A stretch of DNA of 64,000 nucleotides. Source: Rhodoferax ferrireducens T118. Its GTDB lineage: Bacteria; Pseudomonadota; Gammaproteobacteria; Burkholderiales; Burkholderiaceae_C. The notes beneath the pieces are model-generated. The model searched no databases. It saw only the letters and a list, made by a program, of their open reading frames with translations, and was not told where the DNA came from. The position numbers were made by a program, and so were the translations under genes. Below, in pieces: positions 53,249-61,941 of this stretch. Within the stretch, counting starts at the first letter, position 1. Every line of letters starts with the position of its first letter. The stretch is from the NCBI RefSeq assembly GCF_000013605.1, contig NC_007908.1, positions 868,001 to 932,000 on the forward strand, given 5' to 3'.

Positions 53249-54925
53249 ATGACATCCTCTCGCACCGGTGGCCAGATTCTGGTTGACCAACTCCTCGTGC
53301 ACGGCGTTCAGCAGTTGTTCTGCGTACCCGGCGAAAGTTTTCTGGCCGTGCTCGATGCCCTGTACGACGCGTCGATCACCGTGTCCGTGTGCCGCCAGGA
53401 AGGTGGCGCAGCCATGATGGCCGAGGCCCAAGGTAAGTTGACCGGGCGGCCTGGCATCTGCTTTGTCACCCGTGGCCCCGGAGCCACCAATGCGGCAGCA
53501 GGCGTGCACATTGCGCATCAGGACTCAACGCCGCTGCTGCTGTTTGTCGGCCAGGTGGCGCGCGAGGCGCTGGGGCGCGAAGCCTTTCAGGAGCTGGATT
53601 ACAGCGCAGTGTTTGGCAGCATGGCCAAGTGGGTGGTGCAGATTGATGACGCCAGGCGCCTGCCCGAGCTGGTGTCGCGCGCCTTTCACGTCGCCACCTC
53701 TGGCCGCCCTGGCCCGGTGGTGATTGCCCTGCCGGAAGACATGCTGAGAGAAGCGGCGAGCGTGGCCGATGCCCTGCCCTATACAGTGACTGAAATCCAC
53801 CCCGGGGCGGCGCAACTGACGGAACTGCAAGAGCGCTTGGCCAACGCGCAGCGTCCGGTGGTGATTCTGGGTGGTAGCCGCTGGTCAGATGCCGCGGTGC
53901 AGCAGTTCACCCGCTTTGCCGAAGCCTTTTCACTGCCGGTTTTTTGCTCGTTCCGTCGCCAGATGTTGTTCAGCGCGAATCACGCTTGCTACGCTGGCGA
54001 CTTGGGGTTGGGGGCCAACCAGCGCCTGCTGGCACGCATCCGCCAGTCGGATCTGATCCTGCTGCTGGGTGGGCGAATGTCCGAAGTGCCGTCTCAAGGC
54101 TACGAACTGCTGGGCATTCCTGCACCGCAGCAAGATCTGGTCCATGTGCATGCCGATGCCAATGAACTGGGCAAGCTGTACCGTGCTGCCCAGTCCATCC
54201 AGGCTACACCGCGGGCTTTTGCTCAAGCCGTGTGCACGCTGCGCCCCAAAGCCCCGGTGGCATGGGCTGCAGCCACCATTGATGCCCACGAAGATTACCT
54301 GCGCTGGAGCGACCCGGCCCCCATCCGCATCCCCGGCCCGCTGCAAATGGGCGAGGTGATGCAACACCTGCGTGCCACCCTGCCGGCCGACACCATCTTC
54401 TGCAACGGTGCCGGCAACTTTGCCACCTGGGTGCACCGCTTTTGGCCATTCACCAGTTATGCCAGCCAACTGGCACCCACCAGCGGCTCCATGGGCTACG
54501 GCCTGCCTGCCGGTGTCGGTGCCAAGCGCCTTTGGCCGCAGCGCGAGGTGGTGGTGTTTGCCGGTGACGGCGACTTCATGATGCATGGCCAGGAATTCGC
54601 CACTGCGGTGCAATATGACCTGGCCATCATCGTGGTGCTGCTGGACAACGCCATGTTTGGCACCATCCGCATGCACCAGGAGCGCAATTACCCCGGCCGC
54701 GTCAGCGCCACACAGCTGAAAAACCCCGACTTCTGCGGCTACGCAAAGGTGTTTGGCGGCCATGGTGAACGCGTCACCACGACCGAAGAGTTCGCGCCCG
54801 CTTTGGCACGTGCCCGGGCCAGCGGCAAACCGGCCATCCTGCACTGCCTGCTGGACGCGCAAGCCATCACCCCGACCAGCACGCTCGATGGCATTCGTGG
54901 TGCTGCGTTGGCCGCAGCCCGATAG
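53249..54925 (+). CDS. Thiamine-pyrophosphate-dependent enzyme (acetolactate synthase/2-oxoacid decarboxylase family)
   Basis: A 558-residue TPP enzyme. The pyrimidine domain has FCVPGESFLAVLDALYDA with the conserved Glu nearby in VCRQEGGAAMMAEAQGKLTG. The central domain follows. The PP domain has MGYGLPAGVGAKRLWPQREV, FAGDGDFMMHGQEFATAVQY, and the GDG...N TPP motif. It resembles the AHAS-like group that includes 2-ketoarginine decarboxylase and other 2-oxoacid decarboxylases. Start: ATG at 53249 (MTSSRTGGQ); the frame extends into the aminotransferase end. Third gene of the operon and followed by a hairpin. Confidence 0.88.
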   Translation: MTSSRTGGQILVDQLLVHGVQQLFCVPGESFLAVLDALYDASITVSVCRQEGGAAMMAEAQGKLTGRPGICFVTRGPGATNAAAGVHIAHQDSTPLLLFVGQVAREALGREAFQELDYSAVFGSMAKWVVQIDDARRLPELVSRAFHVATSGRPGPVVIALPEDMLREAASVADALPYTVTEIHPGAAQLTELQERLANAQRPVVILGGSRWSDAAVQQFTRFAEAFSLPVFCSFRRQMLFSANHACYAGDLGLGANQRLLARIRQSDLILLLGGRMSEVPSQGYELLGIPAPQQDLVHVHADANELGKLYRAAQSIQATPRAFAQAVCTLRPKAPVAWAAATIDAHEDYLRWSDPAPIRIPGPLQMGEVMQHLRATLPADTIFCNGAGNFATWVHRFWPFTSYASQLAPTSGSMGYGLPAGVGAKRLWPQREVVVFAGDGDFMMHGQEFATAVQYDLAIIVVLLDNAMFGTIRMHQERNYPGRVSATQLKNPDFCGYAKVFGGHGERVTTTEEFAPALARARASGKPAILHCLLDAQAITPTSTLDGIRGAALAAAR

Positions 54926-54950
54926 ATTCGCAACGCGACGTTTGCATAAG

Positions 54951-54972
54951 AAGGCCGCCCGCAGGCGGCCTT
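54951..54972. terminator. Bidirectional hairpin between convergent operons
   Basis: Perfect 9-bp stem AAGGCCGCC / GGCGGCCTT with a four-base loop CGCA, between the convergent TPP-enzyme and substrate-binding-protein genes. There is no strong T-run on either side, so efficiency is uncertain. Confidence 0.65.
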
Positions 54973-54993
54973 GTCAGGTAAGCAAAAACCTGA

Positions 54994-56061
54994 TTAACGC
55001 TCAATCGTCTTGTTCCAGCGGGCGTTCCAAGTCGGTCGGTTGGCGTTGACACTGTCCCAGTCCAGGGTGACGGCGGTTTTCATCCACTTGGTGATGTCGG
55101 CGACCTGTTTCACGCCATCACCCACCGCGGGTGCCTTCGGGTTGGTCGGAATCTGGGCCCCAAACTGCAGCACATTGGCTTGTGCCAGCGGACTCAACAA
55201 GAATTCGGTCAGCTTCTGGGCCAACTCGGGTTCGCTGTTGTTGGCAATCACGCACTGACCCACCATCAGTACCACCGAGCCTTCCTTGGGCTGGGCGTAT
55301 TCCACCGGAATACCCTTGACCTTCAAGGCGGCAACCGAGGTCGGGGTTAACGGGAAAATGGCTGCCTCGCCGGTTTGCACCATTTCAGAGAGCTTGGCGG
55401 AGCTGGGGATGTACTCCAGCACGTTGGGGCCGATCATGGTCGGCCAGGCTTTGAAGCCGGGCTCCACGTTTTTGTCAGTGCCACCCTGGATGCGGTTGAA
55501 CATCAGGAAGCCGTGCAAACCAAAAGACGAGGATGACACCGACTGGAACACCACCTTGCCCTTGAACTTCGGGTCGGCGAGGTCCATCCAGGAGGTGGGC
55601 GCCGCCCAGCCTTTTTCCTTGAACATCTTGGTGTTGTAGGCCAGGCCGGTCATGCCCAGGCTGACGCCAGTGGCCATATCGTCCTTGAAACGGGCCGCCG
55701 GATAGATTTCACTCAGCACGGGGCTGGGACGCTGCTTCTGGCACAGACCCATGCCAATGGCACGCACCATGATGCCGTCGTCGAGAAACATCACATGCAT
55801 CTGCGGCTTGTCCTTGTTGGCCTGGGCTTTGGCCAAGATGTCGGACGAGGTGCCGGGCACCACGACCACCCTGACATTGTTGGCTTTTTCGAAAGCCGGA
55901 AACACGTACTGGGTGTAGGCCTTCTCCATGGTGCCACCGTTCATGCCGATGTAAATGGTTTTGGTGTCGGCACTGGCGGCACTGCTGGCGGTCAGGGCGA
56001 TTGCCGCAGCCGCGGCCAACAGACCTCGGGTGGATGGAAGGGAGCGGAAAGCTTGTGACAT
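54994..56061 (-). CDS. Periplasmic substrate-binding protein of a PotD-type ABC importer
   Basis: A 355-residue extracellular solute-binding protein (family 1/PotD-like). Signal peptide to about residue 31 (LLAAAAAIALTASSAASA). Characteristic segments: IYIGMNGGTMEKAYTQYVFP, FLDDGIMVRAIGMGLCQ, SLGMTGLAYNTKMFKEKGWA, LADPKFKGKVVFQSVSSSSF. It is the last gene of the minus-strand operon that starts with the ATPase at 61671 and is separated from the dehydrogenase subunit gene by 53 bp. The ligand is probably a cationic or opine-like amine compound (inference from the operon). Confidence 0.9.
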   Translation of the reverse strand: MSQAFRSLPSTRGLLAAAAAIALTASSAASADTKTIYIGMNGGTMEKAYTQYVFPAFEKANNVRVVVVPGTSSDILAKAQANKDKPQMHVMFLDDGIMVRAIGMGLCQKQRPSPVLSEIYPAARFKDDMATGVSLGMTGLAYNTKMFKEKGWAAPTSWMDLADPKFKGKVVFQSVSSSSFGLHGFLMFNRIQGGTDKNVEPGFKAWPTMIGPNVLEYIPSSAKLSEMVQTGEAAIFPLTPTSVAALKVKGIPVEYAQPKEGSVVLMVGQCVIANNSEPELAQKLTEFLLSPLAQANVLQFGAQIPTNPKAPAVGDGVKQVADITKWMKTAVTLDWDSVNANRPTWNARWNKTIER

Positions 56062-56114
56062 GGCGGAGTCCTTTCAAGGGTTGGTGGGAACGGGAAGGTG
56101 CAAGGGGGCTGGTG

Positions 56115-57248
56115 TCACGCTGGACCAGCGTGGGCGGGGAGAAAACGTTCAATGGAAAAGGCTTCAATGGGCGTGCTGCTGCGGCCATCGCGGGCCAACT
56201 CAGCCAGTACTTCCCCGACAGCAGGGCCAATCTGGAAACCGGCTCCGGAGAAGCCAAAGCCGTGGATCAGGCCGGGCGTGGTCTGGCTCAGGCCCAGTAC
56301 CGGTTGACGGTCGGGTAAATAACCTTCGGTGCCGCTCCAGGTTCGGATGAAGTGGGCATGGCGCAAGGCTGGCAAAAGTTCCACGGCCTGCACCGACAGG
56401 GCAGCGATGGCATCACGTCCAGATCGGGCTCGGTCAGCGTCCAGCGCCACGCCGGAGCCGCCGCCCAGCACCAGGTTGCCACGCGCGACCTGACGGCAGT
56501 AAATGCCACCACCCTCGACGCCCAGGCTCCAGACCATGAAGAACGGCAACGGCTCGGTCACCGCCATTGCCGGGTGCCTCGCGCAAAGAGGCACGGCCTC
56601 ACCAAACTGTGCGGCCAGGTCACCGGCCCAGGCCCCTGCGCAATTGATCAGCATTGGGGCTTGCACTTGCAGCGCAGCACCCGAGCGAAGGGTGAAAAGC
56701 TGCCCATCGTGAGTGACTTCGTCGACCGGACTGCGCTCAAAGATCTGCGCCCCGGCGCGTTGGGCCGCCAATGCAAAGGCAGGTGATACCAGGCGCGGGT
56801 TGGCCTGTCCGTCTTCGGCACACAACGAGCCGCCTACGGCCTTGCCGCCCAGCCACGGGCAATGCGTGTGCAGCCGCGAGCCAGACAGTATTTCGAGACC
56901 CAAATCAAAGTCCTGGCTCTGCGTGCGGTACTGCTCCAGGGCGGCCAGATCAGCGTCGCTGCGCGCAATCTTGAAATGGCCGCTACGCTGGTATTCGCCG
57001 TCGGTGCCAATCAAACGTGGCAGTTCGGCCCAGATGCGGTGTGCCCGCTGCGCCAGGGGTAACTGACTCAAGGGGCGACCCTGCCGGCGCACGCCGCCGT
57101 AATTCACGCCACTGGAGCGAGAGCCGCACAGGTCACGCTCGAGCAGCACCACCTGCATGCCCATGCGCCGCAGGGCCAGCGCTGCAGAGCTGCCGACAAT
57201 GCCGCCGCCCATGATGGCCACATCAGTCTGGATGGGCTTGACTGTCAT
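56115..57248 (-). CDS. FAD-dependent oxidoreductase, DAO-type subunit (OoxB/HcnC-like)
   Basis: A 377-residue FAD enzyme of the D-amino-acid oxidase/sarcosine oxidase fold: N-terminal VAIMGGGIVGSSAALALRRM then VLLERDLCGSRSSGVNYGGV, the LINCAGAWAGDLAAQF core motif, and the C-terminal LIHGFGFSGAGFQIGPAVGE. It is the catalytic (amine-oxidising) subunit in the three-subunit opine oxidase, hydrogen cyanide synthase and hydroxyproline dehydrogenase family. ATG at 57248 overlaps the alpha-subunit stop (ATGA); the longer frame upstream has no homology. Confidence 0.9.
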   Translation of the reverse strand: MTVKPIQTDVAIMGGGIVGSSAALALRRMGMQVVLLERDLCGSRSSGVNYGGVRRQGRPLSQLPLAQRAHRIWAELPRLIGTDGEYQRSGHFKIARSDADLAALEQYRTQSQDFDLGLEILSGSRLHTHCPWLGGKAVGGSLCAEDGQANPRLVSPAFALAAQRAGAQIFERSPVDEVTHDGQLFTLRSGAALQVQAPMLINCAGAWAGDLAAQFGEAVPLCARHPAMAVTEPLPFFMVWSLGVEGGGIYCRQVARGNLVLGGGSGVALDADRARSGRDAIAALSVQAVELLPALRHAHFIRTWSGTEGYLPDRQPVLGLSQTTPGLIHGFGFSGAGFQIGPAVGEVLAELARDGRSSTPIEAFSIERFLPAHAGPA

Positions 57249-58639
57249 GCATTGACTCCTGGTGCTGACGCGTGCACAAGATGGATGGGAATCGGTTTGA
57301 TGGGGGCCTGCCCGCGCAGGCGGCCGACCTGCTCGACGGACTGACCGGTAGCCTGCGCCAGGATTTCTGCCGCCGCCACGCCACATATGCGACCCTGGCA
57401 GCGGCCCATGCCGACACGGGTCAGGGCTTTGAGTCGGTTCAATTCATCTGCACCGCTGGTCTGCGCCGTGCGGCGCAATTCGCCGGCAGTGATGTTTTCG
57501 CAACGGCACACCACCAGATCGTCGGGTGCCTGGGCGGCCCAGTTTTGCGGAAACGGGAAAGCCCGCTCCAGGCCAGTTCGAAAACGCCGCAATTGACGCA
57601 GTTTTTGTTCCAGTACCCGGGCCCGGGCGCTGTCGACGGCGACACCGTTGTCTGTCAGCAAGGCCAGTGCGGCAAGCTCACCAGCCCATTCGGCTGCGTC
57701 GGCCCCCATGATGCCTGCGCCATCTCCTGCCAGGTAGACCCCTGCAACGCTAGCGCGGCCTGCGCCGTCGCGCTCTGGCAAATGGGACCGCTGAAGTGGA
57801 TCAAAGGCAAATTGGCAGCCCAGCAAGTCGGCTAATTGAGTCTCGGAGCGCAAGGCGTAGCCGAAGCCGATCGCGTCGCAAGCCAGCGTGAGTTCCTTTT
57901 CGCCGTCATGCCATACCACTGCCTGCACCCGCGTTTGGCCAAGGACATGCAACGGGCGCACACCGCTGTGCAGCACCACACCCTGCGCGCGCAGCCAGGC
58001 CACGTAATACATACCCTTGAACAAAACGGCAGGCTGCGTCAACAGGGCGGGCATGGCGGACAGTTGGTCGCTGAGTCTTGCTGTGTCCAGCACGGCTGCC
58101 ACATTGACACCGGCCTTGGCATATTGGTAAGCCACCAGATACAGCAGTGGGCCGGTGCCCATGAACACCACCTGGCGGCCAATCGCACAGCCCTGGAATT
58201 TGAGCGCGACTTGGGCGCCGCCCAGGGTGTAGACACCGGGCAAGGTCCAGCCGGGAATGGGTAACACGCGATCGGTGGCGCCGGTGGCCACGATCAGTTG
58301 CTGGTAAGGCAGGCGCTGTGTGGTTTGAGTCGGGCCGTGAAGCACATCCAGCAATCCACTCTGAGCGTTCCACACCAGGCTATCCGGGCGGTAATCGATC
58401 TGGTTGGTGAGCGTGTCGAAGGTGCTGTGCACGGCCAAGGCACGGGCTGCCTCAAAGCCATATAAGGTCTGCGCCGGCCGCTTGAAGTTGCTTGGAGGTC
58501 GGCGGTAAATCTGACCGCCGGCACGAGGCGCTTCGTCCACCACCACTGGGCGCACACCATACGCCACCAGGGTTTGCGCAGCGCGGACACCGGCCGGGCC
58601 TGCGCCAACGACCACGGGTTGTAGCAATGATTTTTTCAT
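57245..58639 (-). CDS. FAD/NAD(P)-binding oxidoreductase with C-terminal [2Fe-2S] domain (OoxA/HcnB-like)
   Basis: A 464-residue subunit: N-terminal FAD site VVVGAGPAGVRAAQTLVAYG, VVDEAPRAGGQIYRRP, second dinucleotide site KFQGCAIGRQVVFMGTGPLL, and VAGVYLAGDGAGIMGADAAE. The C-terminus has a BFD-like [2Fe-2S] domain with four cysteines, VVCRCENITAGELRR and GRCQGRICGVAAAEIL. This is the alpha subunit of the opine-oxidase/HcnB type. ATG at 58639 overlaps the small [2Fe-2S] subunit stop. Electrons should pass from the DAO subunit through the clusters to a quinone or respiratory carrier (family knowledge). Confidence 0.9.
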   Translation of the reverse strand: MKKSLLQPVVVGAGPAGVRAAQTLVAYGVRPVVVDEAPRAGGQIYRRPPSNFKRPAQTLYGFEAARALAVHSTFDTLTNQIDYRPDSLVWNAQSGLLDVLHGPTQTTQRLPYQQLIVATGATDRVLPIPGWTLPGVYTLGGAQVALKFQGCAIGRQVVFMGTGPLLYLVAYQYAKAGVNVAAVLDTARLSDQLSAMPALLTQPAVLFKGMYYVAWLRAQGVVLHSGVRPLHVLGQTRVQAVVWHDGEKELTLACDAIGFGYALRSETQLADLLGCQFAFDPLQRSHLPERDGAGRASVAGVYLAGDGAGIMGADAAEWAGELAALALLTDNGVAVDSARARVLEQKLRQLRRFRTGLERAFPFPQNWAAQAPDDLVVCRCENITAGELRRTAQTSGADELNRLKALTRVGMGRCQGRICGVAAAEILAQATGQSVEQVGRLRGQAPIKPIPIHLVHASAPGVNA

Positions 58640-58941
58640 GCGAATGGCCCACCGGTGCACAGAGCCATGCCTGGCTCAATCAGGGTAGAGCAGGCCCGCA
58701 GTCGTTCGCCGCTGGCGGTCTCAACCCAGCAGTCCTGGCAGGCACCCATCATGCAAAAACCGGCGCGTGGCTCGTTACTGAATTCGTTGCGGCGCAACTG
58801 GCCGCATTGCGTCAGGATGGCGGTCAACAAGGTGTCACCGACCAGCGCGCTGGCGGGCTGACCGTCCAGGGTAAATGGCACGGTGGCACGGCCAGACTCG
58901 GCAACACGGTGCAGCAAGGGCTGTGATGGTTTGTTGTTCAT
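58636..58941 (-). CDS. Small [2Fe-2S] subunit (HcnA-like)
   Basis: A 101-residue ferredoxin-like subunit. Cluster ligands are in LLTAILTQCGQLRRN (first upstream Cys), GFCMMGACQDCWVETASG and LRACSTLIEPGM, the Fer2_4 pattern. It forms the gamma subunit of HcnABC/LhpBEF-type dehydrogenases. TGATG overlap with the upstream permease and ATGA with the downstream subunit show tight translational coupling; the importer and dehydrogenase are therefore one co-expressed unit. Confidence 0.9.
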   Translation of the reverse strand: MNNKPSQPLLHRVAESGRATVPFTLDGQPASALVGDTLLTAILTQCGQLRRNEFSNEPRAGFCMMGACQDCWVETASGERLRACSTLIEPGMALCTGGPFA

Positions 58942-59732
58942 CAGCGCCCCACCAACACGCGGTCCAGGCCATAGACGCGGTCCAGGATGATCATGGCAAA
59001 CGCGGTCACCGCCACCATCAAGGCAGACACGGCCGCCATCAGCGGGTCAATTGACTCGGTGGCGTACATGTACATGCGCACCGGCAACGTGACCGTGCTG
59101 GGCGAAGTGACAAAAATCGACATGGTGACTTCGTCAAAACTGTTGATGAAGGCCAGCAGCCAGCCCCCTGTCACACCGGGCAGAATCATCGGCAGGGTGA
59201 TGCGGGTGAACATCTGGGTCTGACTGGCACCCAGGGACAGCGCCGCTTGTTCGGCGCTGCGGTCAAAGCCGACCAGCGCCGCTACCACCAAGCGCAGCGT
59301 GTAGGGTGTAACGATCAGTGCATGGGCCAGCACCAGCCAGCCAAAGCTGCCAGTGCCGCCCACCAGCGCAAACAGGCGCAACAGCGCCACGCCCAGCACC
59401 AGGTGCGGAATGATCAGGGGTGACAAAAACAGGCCGTTCAGAAATCCCCGCCCCGGGAAGGTGTAGCGGGTGATGGCCATACCCGCTGGCACCGCCAGCA
59501 GCGTTGCCAGCGTGGCCGATGCCAACGCCAGCCACAGGCTGTTCCAGAACGACTGCATGAAATCGGGGTGGGCAAACACCGCCTCGAACCAGCGCAGCGA
59601 GAACCTGCTGGTTGGCAGCGTCAGCGTGTTCTCGGGTGTGAAGGCCACCACGCAGACCACCAGCAAGGGGGCCAGCATGAAGGCAATGACCAAGGCATTG
59701 AAGAGCAGGGCAAGGGGACCGTTTTTACGCAT
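58941..59732 (-). CDS. ABC importer permease (PotC-like)
   Basis: A 263-residue inner-membrane permease with six helices and the EAA-type loop GFDRSAEQAALSLGASQTQM followed by FTRITLPMILPGVTGGWLLA. N-terminal helix LLFNALVIAFMLAPLLVVCV. It belongs to the spermidine/putrescine-type (PotC) family and lies in the order ATPase, PotB-like, PotC-like typical of these importers. It starts 5 bp after the PotB-like stop. Confidence 0.92.
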   Translation of the reverse strand: MRKNGPLALLFNALVIAFMLAPLLVVCVVAFTPENTLTLPTSRFSLRWFEAVFAHPDFMQSFWNSLWLALASATLATLLAVPAGMAITRYTFPGRGFLNGLFLSPLIIPHLVLGVALLRLFALVGGTGSFGWLVLAHALIVTPYTLRLVVAALVGFDRSAEQAALSLGASQTQMFTRITLPMILPGVTGGWLLAFINSFDEVTMSIFVTSPSTVTLPVRMYMYATESIDPLMAAVSALMVAVTAFAMIILDRVYGLDRVLVGR

Positions 59733-59737
59733 GGTAT

Positions 59738-60592
59738 TTACCCCAATGACTTCTTGTAGCGGCCTTCAACAAGCCGGTTGTAGCTCAGCATGACCACCAG
59801 GTTGGCCACCAGCAGCGTGAGCGCAATGGCCGCACCCAGTGGCCAGTTGAGCTCATGCAGGTACTCGTCATAGACCACGGTGGCGACCATCTTCAAGCGC
59901 CGCCCGCCAAGCAGGCCAGGGATGGCAAACGCGCTGGCCGACAGGCCAAACACGATCAGGCTGCCCGACAAGATGCCGGGCAGCACTTGTGGCAAGACAA
60001 TGCGCCGCAAGGTGGTGAACGGTGAGGCGCGCAGCGACAGCGCTGCGTTTTCGACGCCCGGGTCGAGCTTTTGCAGCGAGGTCCAGACCGGAATCACCAT
60101 GAAGGGCAGCATCACATGCACCAGTGCCACCACCACGGCGACCTCGGTGTAAAGCATGCGCACCGGCCCTAGACCGACCAGCTTGAGGCCGCTGTTGACC
60201 AGGCCCTCCGGCCCCAGCAGCATGCTCCAGCCAAAGGCCCGTACCACCACCGACACCAGTAGCGGTGCCAGCACCACCAGCAGCAGAATTGAACGCCACG
60301 GCTTGCCCATGCGACTCAGGATGTAGGCCTCGGGTGCACCCACGGCAACGCAAATCAGCGTGACCAGGCCAGAGATCCAGAAGGTGCGCCAGAAAATGCC
60401 GTAGTAATAGTCGTCGGTGAACACATGAGCGTAGTGTTCCAGCGTGAACTCTCCGGCTTTCACGCCGGTTGCCGGGTCATAGGCGTTGAAGGACAGTACG
60501 GTGGTGAGCAGCAGCGGCACCAACAGCAGTGCTGTAAAAAGCACCAGTGCCGGCCCGGAAAGCCACCAGGGGGTTGCCTTGCTGGCGCTCAT
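59738..60592 (-). CDS. ABC importer permease (PotB-like)
   Basis: A 284-residue permease with six helices: LVLFTALLLVPLLLTTVLSF at the N-terminus and the EAA-loop equivalent DPGVENAALSLRASPFTTLR then RIVLPQVLPGILSGSLIVFG. Spermidine/putrescine (PotB) family. Start ATG at 60592 overlaps the ATPase stop by 4 bp. Partner of the PotC-like permease. Confidence 0.92.
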   Translation of the reverse strand: MSASKATPWWLSGPALVLFTALLLVPLLLTTVLSFNAYDPATGVKAGEFTLEHYAHVFTDDYYYGIFWRTFWISGLVTLICVAVGAPEAYILSRMGKPWRSILLLVVLAPLLVSVVVRAFGWSMLLGPEGLVNSGLKLVGLGPVRMLYTEVAVVVALVHVMLPFMVIPVWTSLQKLDPGVENAALSLRASPFTTLRRIVLPQVLPGILSGSLIVFGLSASAFAIPGLLGGRRLKMVATVVYDEYLHELNWPLGAAIALTLLVANLVVMLSYNRLVEGRYKKSLG

Positions 60593-61671
60593 GCTGGCTC
60601 CACGGATTGCAGCGCCGCCTGGTCAGCCGGCAACAAACGGGTGCAATGGGTCGGCCAGTCAATCCCGGCGAGGTGACCTTCGTCCAGCGCCGGGCGACCG
60701 TCATTTGGACTTAGAACCGACAACTCTCCCAGCGCTGTGTTGACGGTATACAGCCATTGGCTGCCCAGAAAGAAGCGCTCACGCACCGTGCCGTCCAGGC
60801 GGCCCTGACCAGCCTCGCGAAGTTGCAGCTTTTCCGGCCGTACACTCAGAAGCACCAATGTGCCGTGGTGAAAACCAGCATCATCCACATCCACCTCGAT
60901 GCTGCCCAGATTGACACGGGTCTTGGCACCACCGGTTACCACGTGTCCAGTCAGTAGATTGGCCTTGCCGACAAAGGTGGAGATAGACCGGGTGCGCGGG
61001 TGCTCGTAGACGCTGTGCGGGTTGTCAATCTGGGTGGCGCAGCCACCTTCCATCACCACCACACGATCGCTGATGGACATGGCCTCGCTCTGGTCGTGTG
61101 TAACCATCACCGTGGTGGTGCCGACCTTGCGCTGGATCTTGCGCAGCTCAAACTGCATTTCTTCGCGCAACTTGGCATCCAGATTGGACAACGGCTCGTC
61201 CAGCAGCAAGACCGGTGGCTCGATCACCAGCGCGCGGGCCAATGCCACGCGCTGGCGCTGGCCGCCCGACAACTCGCGTGGGTACCTCTGAGCGAGGGCT
61301 TCCAGGTGCACTAAGGCCAGCGCTTGCTTGACACGTTCGCTGCGCTCGGCTTTGGGCATCTTGCGCATCTCCAGGCCAAAGCTCACGTTGTCGGCCACCG
61401 TCATGTGCGGAAACAGCGCGTAAGTCTGAAACACGATGCCCAGGCCACGCGTGTTGGCTTTGGCGTGGGTGATGTCACGTCCGTCGAGCTCGATGCTGCC
61501 ACTGCTGACTGACTCGAAGCCCGCCACCATCTGCAAAGTGGTGGTTTTGCCGCACCCAGATGGGCCGAGCAGGGACACAAACTCACCTTTTTCCACCGTG
61601 AGGTTCATTGCTGACACCGCGCAGGTGCTGCCGTAGAACTTGGTCACGTTATTGAGCTGAAGGAATGACAT
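60589..61671 (-). CDS. ABC importer ATP-binding protein (PotA-like)
   Basis: A 360-residue ATPase: Walker A LLGPSGCGKTTTLQMVAG, signature RELSGGQRQRVALARAL, Walker B VLLLDEPLSNLDAKLREEM, switch His in VTHDQSEAM and a C-terminal TOBE regulatory domain (LLSVRPEKLQLREAG). PotA/UgpC type. ATG at 61671 (MSFLQLNNVTKFYGS) is chosen over the upstream ATG at 61695. It is the first gene of the minus-strand importer-dehydrogenase operon and faces the divergent IclR gene across a spacer with strong palindromes. Confidence 0.93.
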   Translation of the reverse strand: MSFLQLNNVTKFYGSTCAVSAMNLTVEKGEFVSLLGPSGCGKTTTLQMVAGFESVSSGSIELDGRDITHAKANTRGLGIVFQTYALFPHMTVADNVSFGLEMRKMPKAERSERVKQALALVHLEALAQRYPRELSGGQRQRVALARALVIEPPVLLLDEPLSNLDAKLREEMQFELRKIQRKVGTTTVMVTHDQSEAMSISDRVVVMEGGCATQIDNPHSVYEHPRTRSISTFVGKANLLTGHVVTGGAKTRVNLGSIEVDVDDAGFHHGTLVLLSVRPEKLQLREAGQGRLDGTVRERFFLGSQWLYTVNTALGELSVLSPNDGRPALDEGHLAGIDWPTHCTRLLPADQAALQSVEPA

Positions 61672-61812
61672 GTTGGGCCTTTTTTCGATATCCACAAGTT
61701 GCCGAGGTCACCCTAAGTGCCGGCCTGGCACCCCGTCTTTGTCGCGCCGATCGTCAAGGGGCACCAAGGTGGTGCAGCGCGTCCTTCGGTTTGAACTTCA
61801 TGACGCTACCAG

Positions 61813-61898
61813 TTCACTTTATTGCAATAAGTGAACCAACTTTGTTAGGGTATTCCATTAAACAGAATATTTCTTAAAGTTATTCCGTTTAATGGAAT
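61813..61898. promoter_or_regulatory. Two palindromic elements in the IclR / importer spacer
   Basis: First, a near-perfect palindrome TTCACTT-(TATTGCAAT)-AAGTGAA at 61813-61835. Second, a perfect 12-bp inverted repeat ATTCCATTAAAC (61852-61863) and GTTTAATGGAAT (61887-61898) with 23 bp between. Both are AT-rich and lie in the divergent promoter region; they are candidate IclR operators. The second overlaps the ATG at 61900, which argues that translation starts downstream at the TTG at 61942. Confidence 0.7.
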
Positions 61899-61941
61899 CA
61901 TGCGGGTAAACTGTCCGTCAGATATTCCACAGGAGAGTGCA

